Shown here: positions 44,120 to 54,166 of the stretch, in pieces
Numbering within the stretch: the first letter of the stretch is position 1
Layout: the number at the start of each line of letters is the position of its first letter
NCBI GenBank assembly: GCA_015501605.1
Contig: JADNRZ010000002.1
Span: forward strand, 1,736,001-1,800,000
Length of the DNA stretch: 64,000 nucleotides
Origin: Panaeolus papilionaceus
Taxonomy: Eukaryota > Basidiomycota > Agaricomycetes > Agaricales
Direction: 5' to 3'
Made by a program: the position numbers and the translations under genes
Notes under the pieces: generated by a model
Told to the model about the DNA's origin: nothing
Seen by the model: only the letters and a program-made list of their open reading frames with translations
Databases searched by the model: none

Positions 44120-45587
44120 TCACATAGCCAAAGCGGCTTGTGCAATCTTCAGAGCACCTTCCTTAGTCTTATTGCCTGAAGAAAGGGTGGGTATCAATAT
44201 ATGTGTCGCGATCCCCAAGAATCCAACTCACCTCCAATAAAGCCAGATGCGTGGATGAAAATACCGCCGTCGATACCGGATGCCTTGCTGAGCTCCTCAT
44301 CTCTCAAGCCCCTCCAAACCTCTGGGAGTGCTTTGCGACTCTCGAAGCTTTCGGGGGAGATTGGGACGGCTTGAATACGCCAATTTCCAGCAGTCTCGTC
44401 GGGGTAGACCACATAGATGGCCTGACCGGGCACAATGGCGGGAATAGATTCGTCGGCCTCAAGTTCAAAGAGATGTTCTTTCCAAGGCAAGAACTGCTCG
44501 AAGATGATAATTTTACCAGTTGGGTCGAAGGTCGTTTGGCTGAATTTGACGGATTCTACAAGCAGATCGCGAGCGGGAAGCCAGGCGTTGGCAAAGTAAT
44601 CGAGTTTGGCGAAGAACTCTGAGCCAGTCAATTCTGAAGCTTTTCCAAACTGGGTCTGAGAGGTGTTGAGAATGAAGTTGCCCCTTAGATTAGTTGACAC
44701 GTACATCAACGCTTTGAGAATCAGCTGGCTGATTCCAGGCAGGGTTAAGTGCTCCAACACGACTGGAAAGGTCGGTGCGGCTACGATAGCGGGGCTTCAC
44801 ATCGGCATCATATTGGGAAATGCCGTTATCGATAGCGTCGATAGCTTCGATGAATTCCTAGAGATGTACAACGTCAGACTTTGTACCTGCATGGCAACAC
44901 GAACCACATAACGCCTACTTTATACATTTTCAACCATAGAACGTTGACCTTGGGGTTAGTGGGGGGCAGTTGAATCCTATTGCTGATTATTTCTTCGCCA
45001 AAGTGTCTGAAGAAATTGTTTGCTAAAAGGTGATTGTGGGTAAAGAGTTACATACTTATAGACCAACCCAGCTGAGGACAACTTGGTAATAAATCCATGA
45101 CCAAAGACTTCTGTAAACCCTCTTTGATGATGGTCAAACAGTTGCTTTGATTCATCATACACAGCTCCAACGTCAACGACGATGTCGCATTCGTTGAGAA
45201 CAGCAGGGTCACGAGAGCGTTTGAGGGCTAGGAAGAGACATAAAAATGAGATGGGTAACCCAAACGAAAGGCAAGAAACATACCGGCATCACGATAAGTG
45301 GTGGTATGCCTGAGTAAAAACACAGCTAATGCTTCATCACAGTGAAACGTGCCGTTATGGGTACCGATGGTCTAGAGCAAAGTTCAATAGAGTAAGTTTG
45401 CGAGAAAGGTGTTTACGAGCACCTTGTGCATTTTCTGTCGCTTTGGTTCAGGAAGATCAAAAGTATTGGAGGACATAAAAAGGGAACGAGTGAAGCGCTG
45501 GTGATAGATAAAGTTTTGATAACGGAAGAGAGTTGGTGCAGTTGAGATGCAAGAAGCCGGCGATCGATGAAGCAGAAGGGTGAACAT
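44120..45587 (-). CDS. MYG1: MYG1 family exonuclease / metal-dependent hydrolase (UPF0160)
   Basis: DHH-like metal-dependent 3'-5' RNA exonuclease; the human protein works in both nucleus and mitochondria. Landmarks: '[19 protein letters not shown]', '[15 protein letters not shown]' and '[14 protein letters not shown]' (metal-binding His/Asp), '[11 protein letters not shown]', '[20 protein letters not shown]' and '[14 protein letters not shown]'. Near the end are '[19 protein letters not shown]', '[20 protein letters not shown]' and '[14 protein letters not shown]'. About six exons, about 370 residues. The first 37 residues ('[17 protein letters not shown]...RFTRSLF') are basic, hydroxylated and free of acidic residues, as in a mitochondrial presequence. 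A second Met then opens '[15 protein letters not shown]', with a nuclear-signal-like basic run. Alternative starts could give both locations. Confidence 0.92.
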
Positions 45588-45936
45588 GGTTCGGGCTTTG
45601 CCGCAGGCTCATGAGAAGCTTCTGGTGAAATGGGACAGCGGGAAATTTAAAAAGGAAGATTAAACTCGTCATAAAGTAGATAATAAAATGAAAAGCAGAG
45701 ATTATCCGTTTGTCAATTCCTGAAAATGGATCTATGTACAGGGAATGTACACGAGTAACTTTTAATAAGTAAAGAGCAAATGCTGGGGATGGTATTAATG
45801 AATGGCAATTGAGGTGTAGGTATATTGTTCTGTAAAGGAAAAGAGCGAGAAGGAAAGCATAGAAACTGTCTCCCATGTCCATGATATATATATAAGTATC
45901 CCTTTAAAATGAAATAATGCAGAGTGTTTTAAAAGG
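45588..45936. other. Intergenic, MYG1 promoter
   Basis: About 350 bp, AT-rich, between the MYG1 start and the stop of the next minus-strand gene. A TA run lies at about 45884-45895. No gene seen. Confidence 0.45.
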
Positions 45937-46508
45937 TCAGACGACCAGGACAGCAGAGGCAATAAGGCAAGCGACGAGAGTGACAGTGAAAGCACTGCGG
46001 GCTAAAGCGGTTGCAGCTGCAATGTAATTGTCATCTGGACCAAACGCATTGTTGGGACTTTTAGCACCCGGTACCGGAGCACCACTGCCTCCATTATATC
46101 CTCCTCCATCTACAGTAGGAGCAGTCGACTTTGGTGGCAAAGATACAGTAGGTGTTGTGGAAGAAGCAGATGTGCCGTTTCCGTTTGATTCTGTGGGAAC
46201 TGGGACAACGGTTGAGATGACTCTGCTGAGTACGACTGTTGTCTCCTGTCTTGAACCTGAAGCAAAACCAATGGAAGTTGAAACCGAAGTTGAAACTATG
46301 GTAGTGAATTGAGTTGAAGTAGGTCCATTGGAAGATTGACGGCCTGAATTGGAAGCACTTGAGGACGGAGCTGACTGTGATTGCTGAGAAGAATTTGAAT
46401 TCTTTTGAAAAAAATAAGAAATAATCAAGTTTAAAATTTACATATAATAAATACCTGAGCTAAAGTCAATAGAGGAAGAAAGAGTAGGAAGAGTTGGATG
46501 ATAATCAT
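45937..46508 (-). CDS. Ser/Thr-rich secreted protein, probably GPI-anchored
   Basis: Exon 1 encodes a signal peptide ('MIIIQLFLLFLPLLTLAQ'). A 53-nt intron follows, and exon 2 is dominated by Ser, Thr, Asn and Pro ('SSSASNSGRQSSN', 'TIVSTSVSTSIGF', 'SASSTTPTVSLPP'), then a Gly-rich stretch and a hydrophobic C-terminus 'TVTLVACLIASAVLVV' with no charged tail. This layout is typical of a GPI-anchored, heavily O-glycosylated cell-wall protein. About 180 residues. No enzymatic domain. Divergent from the conserved hypothetical gene across 101 bp. Confidence 0.8.
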
Positions 46509-46609
46509 GTTTTCGGTGTCCTTGACTGTTGTCCTGTTGGCGTTGGTGGTAGTAGAAAGGAGAGAGAGCTAAATGATTACATAAGACATTTACATGTTAT
46601 TTCTTAACC

Positions 46610-47811
46610 ATGACCGAGATTTCTATTGAACTGATAACTTGTGTTTTAGATTTAATTTGTTTTTTAAAGGAACCATTACCTGACAACTTGATTTCACCAG
46701 AATTATTACAGAGACATAAATTTCTTGGAATTTCACCAGAAGAAAATCCAATTGAATATCTTGTATGGCCTTCAGAACAAGAAGATCAATCGCACGCAAT
46801 ATCTTTGCTCCAGTCTTTGCCGTTACAGGTCCACCATAACCGTTCCTTTCCCGTACTCTATACAGCAGATAAACAACATTTAAACGCACACGTCCGCATT
46901 ACTTCCGACCTTCGTCTTATATTTCTTTGGAATCCTCAACTCTCAACCTGGCAATACCATAACCTCTCTACAATGCCCCTTCATCAGCAATCTTACGACG
47001 ATTTTCAATCTGCATACTCTTACTACTCAAACGATGACTTTCTGCCAGAGCAAGGCTACACTATCACCGTTCAAGACGACGACGATTCATACTGGAGTTC
47101 CTACGGACAGCATGACGACACTGATCAGCCACCAATCTCCGCCACCGTTAAACCAGATTCTGCGTTAAGCTCAGAGGACGCTTATTGGGCACAATATTCC
47201 TCAGTCCAGGGTCAGTCCATACACATTCTATCCCTATACTCTACTCATTGTCGTCATTCACAGGCTCTGGCGATTCTACCCTTCCATCCCCCCGTCCAGA
47301 GAAACAGAATTTCGTCTCTCAAGCCGATGCCGCTCTCCCACAACGTATCATCATCCCCTCTGATGACTTCCAACTCAATCGCACAGAGCCCTACAATCCC
47401 CTCGAACCTCCCTCCCCAGAGAAGTTGGCAGAGCGTCTAGCTGCTCTCAGTCCTCGCCCGGAGTCGCCTTCTTACCCCGATGAAGAAGACTACCCCATCA
47501 CCGACTCTAGCTTAGCATCACCCCATCTCACTCACGACGAATCGACTCACACCCAGTCAACAGGTGCTCCTGCATCGCCTCGACACATATCCGATAACTT
47601 CGTTCTCGTCGATTCATCTCGAATAACCGTCAACGATACGACGGTTATCATTAACTCTTCCCAGGAGCAGGACCCCAGAGACACCTTGTTAAAGGAAAAC
47701 ATCGCAAGTCTCTACAAGCTCTGGAAGTTATCGAGCCCATCTATTCGTTCGAATGGCGAGGACAAGCAAGCCTTCCTCTCTGCCGTTCAAGCTGCCATCG
47801 AGCAGCTGTGA
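46610..47811 (+). CDS. Conserved hypothetical protein
   Basis: Two exons with one 55-nt intron near 47210-47265 give about 380 residues. The N-terminal 130 residues look globular ('ELITCVLDLICFLKEPLPDN', 'FLGISPEENPIEYLVWPSE', 'ITSDLRLIFLWNPQLSTWQY'). The middle is acidic and Tyr/Asp-rich ('DDDDSYWSSYG', 'EDAYWAQYSS'), then Pro/Ser-rich ('PLEPPSPEKLAERLAALSPR'). A helical end, 'LKENIASLYKLWKLSSPS' to 'AVQAAIEQL', closes it. No membrane segment or signal peptide. I do not recognise a named domain. The 101-bp gap to the GPI-anchored protein gene implies a shared divergent promoter. Confidence 0.75.
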
Positions 47812-48617
47812 TTTTCGGCTTGTCATTCAGACAATCCGATTGGTTTCTTGGCATTTACCCCGCCGCCTATCAACAATGACACGACACGGGGATCCGCTGC
47901 TCCTTAATAACCGCGTAGGCGGCGCGCTTGTACAATAAACCCACCGATTGGTCCTGTCATTATTTTGGTACCTACACTTTGCATTCATCCATTGGTTGAA
48001 TACATGTTACGGCTGTCCTTTTCGTTGTCGATGTCATCTCACCCAGTGTACGGCCTTCCCTTTTTTCCTGTCGTTCGTTCTCATGCATCGCTTTCATCTC
48101 CCATGCATTTTGTATTCTTTACCCTCGAGGGATATTTCTGATGTTCTCGCCATCAACCATTAACGTGTAGCATCAAAGTTGTAACGTTGCATACCTGCCT
48201 TTGTAGTTCAAGTCTCGTGGAACCCTTACTATCAATCTGAGGAATAGACACGTATATTTGACCGGTTCGTCCAAAGCTCAGAAAATGTATTACTCTGTGG
48301 AAACAAAAGTCTAATATTACTGTGACCACGAGAACCGGATTCCCATACAGGTATCAAAAAATTCGACAAAAACGAGTGACGAGAACACAATAAAAGTACC
48401 AATAAAACCATTACCAGATGTCAAAAAAAAAAAGAATTCAAGTGCAAGCTAACCCCTGTGTGCCACACATACACACGTTCAGCGGTAAAAAGCACCAGCG
48501 ACAGCCCTACATGTGGCACCCTTCGGAGAATGACCCTAACCGCACGTCCGGGGCACAGAAGCACAACCCATTTTACTTCGTCCCGTGGTATATCTGCTAT
48601 CCACGGCGACCCGTGAA
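47812..48617. other. Convergent intergenic, no gene seen
   Basis: About 800 bp between two stop codons. The left part is T/C-rich as a 3' UTR would be. Short frames on both strands are unsupported. Confidence 0.5.
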
Positions 48618-49709
48618 TCATCCTTGATTGGCCGCTGTCAATGCGATGCCAGCCATGCTGATGTAGCTCAGATACAACTGAGCCAAATTTCCAGCTTGAT
48701 CCGCAGGTACGATGTCCGAGGGACTGGCGACGGACGCAGATGCAGTGTTGCTGGTGGGAGGGGTAAAGGAGGAGATAGGGGTGCCTGTGGCTTGAGCGCT
48801 AGAGGACCGAGGGGTGCTAGTAGGACGAGCTCTCGACGTCGGCGATGTGGTGGGCGGGGGTGGGGGTGGGGTGCTGGTAGGTTTGGGTTTCGGAGTTGGA
48901 GCTGGCCCACCACCTCCATATTCCCAGTCTCCGGTGAGAGTGCCGCCTTGCACAGTTCCGCCCAAGAAATGGAAAAGGCCCTCAGTCAGATCAATGTTGC
49001 CCCACCCACACCGCTCGCACTGGTATAATTGAGCCGTCAATCAGGGTTGCGAATGGATGAATTAGATGAGAGGGTAAATGAACCCATCCGTAAAATGAAT
49101 GAACGAGACTTACACGATCGACGATTTGAGCCTGGGCAGTACGACCTCCTACCCGAATGGTAATTTGTTTGAAGCATGCACCTCCCTGGTCGAATTGCTG
49201 GATTGAAATCGTAAATGGCCTAAGTCTGACGGACGGTAAAAAGACACACCTCTTTGTTAAGTGCAACAATCTAACAATAAATCACAAAGGGAAGGGTATC
49301 AATTAGAAACGCTGCTCTTCGGGTTAATATTTCAAATGTAACGCACGAAATCAGAAGGTTGATTAAATCTCCCGCAAGCACCCCTATGTTGGCGAGGAGT
49401 GTAATTAGCCAGGGACGACGCAAGCTTCTTACATATGACTTACAGTCCAGTAACAAAGAAAGTCATCTGAGCGCCAGGTCCACGACGCTCCAACGAGTTT
49501 TCGGTGACATTCAAGGTCTTGGTTAGGGTGGAGCTTGAGTGAAGGCCGTCGCGAGCGACGTCGGTGTGTCGGCGAGCTAGGTTATGATGATTGCCAGAGC
49601 CTGAGTGGTCGGCAGCAACAAAGGGTGTACCAGAAAGCTGGAGAATGGGGATGAACAAGAGGGCTAGGAGAAGGGACAGGGTGGGTTTAAGGAATGAAGA
49701 GTGCATCAT
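48618..49709 (-). CDS. RlpA-like double-psi beta-barrel secreted protein
   Basis: Signal peptide 'FLKPTLSLLLALLFIPILQL' begins after the double Met at 49709. A pro-region ends in 'RR'. The barrel domain reads 'GAQMTFFVTGLGACG', 'QPSDFIVALNKEQFDQG', 'ACFKQITIRVGGRTAQAQIV' and 'DRCERCGWGNIDLTEGLFHF', matching the RlpA/expansin-like DPBB fold with its paired Cys and the catalytic-type Asp of the 'DLT' strand. A Pro/Thr linker of about 45 residues follows. The C-terminus has a weakly hydrophobic 'AQLYLSYISMAGIALTA', a possible GPI signal. Six exons, several very short (about 30-45 nt), about 280 residues. Such proteins occur in cell-wall remodelling and mushroom fruiting; the activity is unproven. 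Confidence 0.82.
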
Positions 49710-50546
49710 GATTAGGTCGTAGGTATTACTATTAGCCTTGATACAATGGCGTCTTGGTGCTCTTCGGTTATAAAGCTACAACCTTGAGGAATAAATTTAA
49801 AGGCACTCTTGAAAGCAGCTGATCCTGATGATGAGCGTTACAGGAAAAAGCAACGAGTGGTGGAAGAGGGAAAGCGGAGATTGCACGAAAAGCGTGAATG
49901 AATGACAGTAGTTGGGAATGCCCACAAGTCGGTAAGTAATGGCTAAGAAAGAAAATAAAGAAGAACAAGTATGTAAGAAACGGAAAAAATCATTAAATTC
50001 CCTGAGAAATCTTCGGCATCCTTTATCTTCCTACGCTGCGCAGCAGAGTCAGCCGCTGCATATGAACCACGCTTTTGACCCTGAATATCTAGTATTTAAG
50101 CGCCTATGGTTTCGCTGCATATTTTCTCCTTGATTAATCTAAGGTTACTACAGTTAATCAGTACTTAAGAAGTGAAATATTAGGATTCTGTACGTCCTGT
50201 GAAACCCGTCTCGGAGCAAAAAAGAGATGGGCGTTATGCGGCATCATCGCACCCCTACCCTGCGTTCTAAAAATAGCACAACATTGTCAGTCTCCCGAGA
50301 TTCAGAAAACTTGAACAGTCTACAAGGTGCTTTTCAAGTTTGATCAACATTCACGCAGTCCATCACAAATTCATTATTTTGCATTTGTAATTTGACTCAT
50401 TCAGACGGGGAAAATAAGTGGTATTAGTGCGTAGGGGTATATCCACGGCAGGGTTATATTCGGAGAACATGGATGTACCAAATTGAGTGTCAAGATTTGA
50501 GTATGCCAAAAAATATAGGGCAGATGAAACTTGGTGTCTGTGGTAT
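49710..50546. other. Intergenic, no gene seen
   Basis: About 840 bp containing the DPBB-protein promoter and the 3' end of the SRA gene. No coding chain recognised. Confidence 0.5.
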
Positions 50547-52246
50547 TCATTCTGCAACGTCGGAACCTTCCGCATCCTCGTCGCCTTCATCACCAGCGTC
50601 GGTTTTTTCTTGCGCCTCGGTACCTTCATGACTGGATCCCTCAGCTTCATCCTCCGACGAACCAGATTTTGCTGCGTCCTTGCTACGCGTCCCTGTGTCT
50701 TCTATGTCACGAACAGGAAGAGGTGGTTGACCGGGTAAGCGCTGCACAGATCATGGAACGAGTGCACTAAATAAATCAAAAATTGCAGCGTACCTTCAGG
50801 GCATATTTACAAACAAGGTATCCTTTGGGATTGAGACCTCTTTCACACCATGCCTATGTAAATGGTAAATCAGACTGGAAGATAAAATAAGAAGCGAACG
50901 GCGGACCTTTTCCACAATATAAAGCCCATCATATCGATAACTTGGTGAATACAAATGTCAATTATCCGCCACAATTCATTGGTAAAGATGACCCACCCCT
51001 CGCTTGGCCCGTACTTGGATTTCAGCTTGAACCCACGCACCACACGAACTGGTTTTTTAGTTTCTGAAGAGCGCTAAAAGTCCGTTAGCCTGTAGTTTAC
51101 TGTACACTTCTTAATATCTTACCAAAAGCATTTTGTTGAACTTTGCGTTTACATAACGGCGTCACAATTTAGAAAGACAAAAAGAGTTCTAGGAGCTTGA
51201 AAGTCTCTTACAGGGTTTTCGAACGTTTGATCAGAACTTTGTGGTGCTGTTCGCAGCTGTATTAACGGGGCAAACCGATAAGTGAAAACAATAGATTTAT
51301 GAAGAGTAAATTCTTACATTTTTTGGTGCATTTTTCGTGCCTTTCAGATCGCGACCACCTATAAACCACTTGTGAGAAATGATTAACTGAACAGTGTGGG
51401 TCCGTCGTCATACCAGATCCAGTGTAAGTACTGATAGTAAGAAACCAATTAGCAGCAGTCGAACAAATGTAACACGAAATTCTAACTCACAATGCATATC
51501 CAAGATCAACGTCGTCTTCATATCCACCGCTGAGAGCGATGCTATGCGCACCGTTAGGACCACCGGAGATACCTGCGACAAGAGGTCTAACAAGAGGATA
51601 CCCAGATTATTTGCATGTGAAGGCAGCGATTGACAACTGACATACGCGTGAACGGCGTCCACACTACAGCCCTTCCGACCCTCCCACCAAGTCCCCACTT
51701 CAATACCTGGGATATGTCCATATTGTTTACTGTCCAGGAGTAAAATTCATCAAGGTAATGTCGCAAGAAAGGAGAATGGTATGACCTACGGGTTTTGGGT
51801 CCGCTTGCCGTCCTCTCGTCCTAAAGGACCTTCGTTTGGCATATCCTTTACACCACTCTTGTACGACAAAGGGAGAGGAACACTTTTAACTATTTCAGCC
51901 TTGTAATCGACTGTTTTTCCAGCGTTTCGCGAGCTTCTACGCGGTCCTCCTTCCGGAGTTTGTCCTTCGACGCGTCGCGCTTTGGCTTTGGGCGCGTCAT
52001 CCTCTTTTTGCAACACGTCTGGGTTGTTTTCTTCCTCAGAGGCCTTTCGTTTTTGTTCCTTGGGCTTCCGTTTCATGGGCTTTTCCTTAGGTTCGAAAAT
52101 TGGTTTATCGAGTCCTAAAGACTCCAACAATTCCTTATTCTAAGGGTGGCGATTGAATAGAGTAAGCGCAGGTAAAATGAAATAAAATGTAGGTTAACCT
52201 TTCGTATGTTGGCTTCTCGTTCGGCGGCATATGTCGAAGGGGGCAT
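50547..52246 (-). CDS. SRA-YDG domain protein
   Basis: SRA domains flip out and bind 5-methylcytosine and link DNA methylation to chromatin. The short first exon ('MPPSTYAAEREANIRK') joins 'NKELLESLGLDKPIFEPK' and a Lys/Arg-rich, probably nuclear-targeting region ('MKRKPKEQKRKA', 'RRSSRNAGKTVDY'). The SRA domain follows over about eight exons: 'YGHIPGIEVGTWWEGRKGCS', 'PFVAGISGGPNGAHSIALSG', 'YEDDVDLGYAFTYTGSGGRD', 'APQSSDQTFENPFNKMLL', 'PVRVVRGFKLKSKYGPSEG', 'YRYDGLYIVEKAW' and 'NPKGYLVCKYALKRLPGQPP'. An acidic tail ends 'AEGSDVAE'. About 410 residues. No RING, PHD, Tudor or SET domain is visible, unlike UHRF1 or plant SUVH proteins, so it appears to be a stand-alone methyl-DNA reader. Confidence 0.9.
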
Positions 52247-52640
52247 TATGAAATGTCAGTCCACACTATGATACTGTAGGATGAAAAGAAGAAGAGCAAG
52301 ACGACGGTTATACACCTCCGTGACACCAGGGTCGAAGGAAATGTTGTGTCACGTACCATTAGGTTCAACACGACGCGTCGAACGATTTTCACTTACGTTC
52401 GCCTTCAATTCGACTCTCTATATGAACCGTTTGCACAAGCAAAAAGAGAACCTTCTCATGCAACATTATTAAATATTATTCGAAGGTAGTTGCATCCATT
52501 TATTAAGTAAGTGAACAACTATTTGACCCAATAAATTAACTCCTATATTTCTATCCTGATTTTCCAGTATAGTGCGATTGAGAAAACGTGTGGTGATAGA
52601 ACATGCGACGATATATGATGGGTATGAAAGACGCCGATGA
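52247..52640. other. Intergenic between SRA gene and SEC9
   Basis: About 390 bp, no gene seen. AT-rich near 52450-52560. Confidence 0.5.
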
Positions 52641-53795
52641 TTACTTGATCTTCTTGAGCTGTAAAGAAAAAGGATGAGACCAAGTCGGACAAACTGACCC
52701 CAACGATCACTCACGCGTTCAGTGTTCCTGAAGAGTCTGTTGTCAAGACCGACCGCCTTGCCATCGATACGCTCAATGCGCTTGTTCTGGTTGTCGAGTT
52801 CTTGACCCATGGCCGTGCCCATAGCCTTGAGTCGCTTGGCAATATCACCAATTTCATCAAGATTCCCGTCAAGCTCGTCTTCCATTTCATCATCAGAAGC
52901 AGCGGCCTCAAATTGATAGCGAGAGCGTTGAGCCCTCATCGCAGCAATCTGTGATTCGTTCTTCTGACCTGAACGACCACCAATACCCTCCTCATCTTGA
53001 CCGTATGTGGCAGCTCGTCCAACACGGTTCTGTGACTCGCGGATATCCATCATAGCCTTCTCTCGCTCCTCTCGCTCTTCGTCATAGCGTGCCTGGATCT
53101 TAGATTCCTGAGCAGCCCGCTTGGAGTCCTTGTTCCAAGTGATGACTGGTCGGAAGATGGAACGGTTTAGCTGTTTGAGCTCATCGGTTTTGTCGTCTGC
53201 CTTCTGCGAGTGGCCCTTAGCAACATCCAAGCTACGCTCTGTGTTAGCAAGCTTCTCTGTTGGGAGATAAGTAAATGTATAAGGGGTACACATAGTGAGA
53301 CTGACCAGATTGATCCCCAAGTCGGCCGAGGGTACTGCGGGCTGTCTCTTCAGCCTCACGGGCCATGCGCAAGGCATTACGAGTCGAGTTAACACTCTCC
53401 TGTTTGACAAAACGTGTTTGCTGTTTAATTCCTTCCACGTCCTCTTCTGTCTCCTCTCCAGGAGCGCCTTGTGGTGTGGGTCCATCGAAGAATCTGCCGG
53501 AACCTGACTTGGAAGCATCGTACCCAGAGAAAAGTTCGTTGCGATCCTTATCCAACTCAGCACCACCTCGTGAGTAGACATCGCCAATTCCGCGGCTCCT
53601 AGAGTACTTGTCGACGAGTGTATTGTCGCTTTGACTGTAATTGCTGTAAGACGATGAGCCCCCTAGATTGCCATCCCTGCTGGCAACGTAGGTGCTGGCA
53701 CCCGATCGAACAGATGATGGGTATGAACTGCCAGAGTTCAAACTTGGGGATTCCACTGGTGGGATAGATTCGGGTTTCTTTTTCCAGAGAGGCAT
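52641..53795 (-). CDS. SEC9: SNAP-25-type t-SNARE Sec9
   Basis: Plasma-membrane Qbc-SNARE for fusion of exocytic vesicles with Sso and Snc. The N-terminal 130 residues are Ser/Gly/Tyr-rich ('MPLWKKKPESIPP', 'SGSSYPSSVRSG'). The Qb helix runs 'IKQQTRFVKQESVNSTRNAL', 'EETARSTLGRLGDQSEKLAN' with the zero-layer Gln in 'GDQ'. After the linker ('RSIFRPVITWNKDSKRA') the Qc helix runs 'LDEIGDIAKRLKAMGTAMGQ', 'ELDNQNKRIERIDGKAV' and 'LDNRLFRNTERLKKIK' at the end. The last exon codes only 'LKKIK' plus stop (52641-52658). Three exons, about 345 residues. No palmitoylated Cys cluster is visible, as in yeast Sec9. Confidence 0.92.
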
Positions 53796-54166
53796 ATTGG
53801 GGTTATAATGGTAGTTGTGGGTTGTAGAGTTAAAAGAGTTAAAGGCTTAAAGCTGTGTGCTACAAAGACTAGTTATATAAGGGGTGTCACACGTGACTCG
53901 TTGCTGGTATAGCCTCCTCCGCTCGAAACTTTCGAATCAGTTGTGATAGTAATACCACGACCTCCACTGCCTCATGCTCGAGATATACATGCCCACTTAC
54001 TGTCCGACAATTTGTTTTGATCGTAACAGCTTGATTTATTTGTCATGATCCATTTCACTCCGATGATTGAGGTTTCAGAGCTGCCAGGGGTACATTTTAA
54101 GAAGAATAATATCGTCATCAATGGGCAAGAGTGGTACTACCATCTCACTACGTGTTCCTTTATATT
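53796..54166. other. Intergenic between SEC9 and PL8 lyase
   Basis: About 370 bp holding the SEC9 promoter and the lyase 3' end. No gene seen. Confidence 0.5.
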
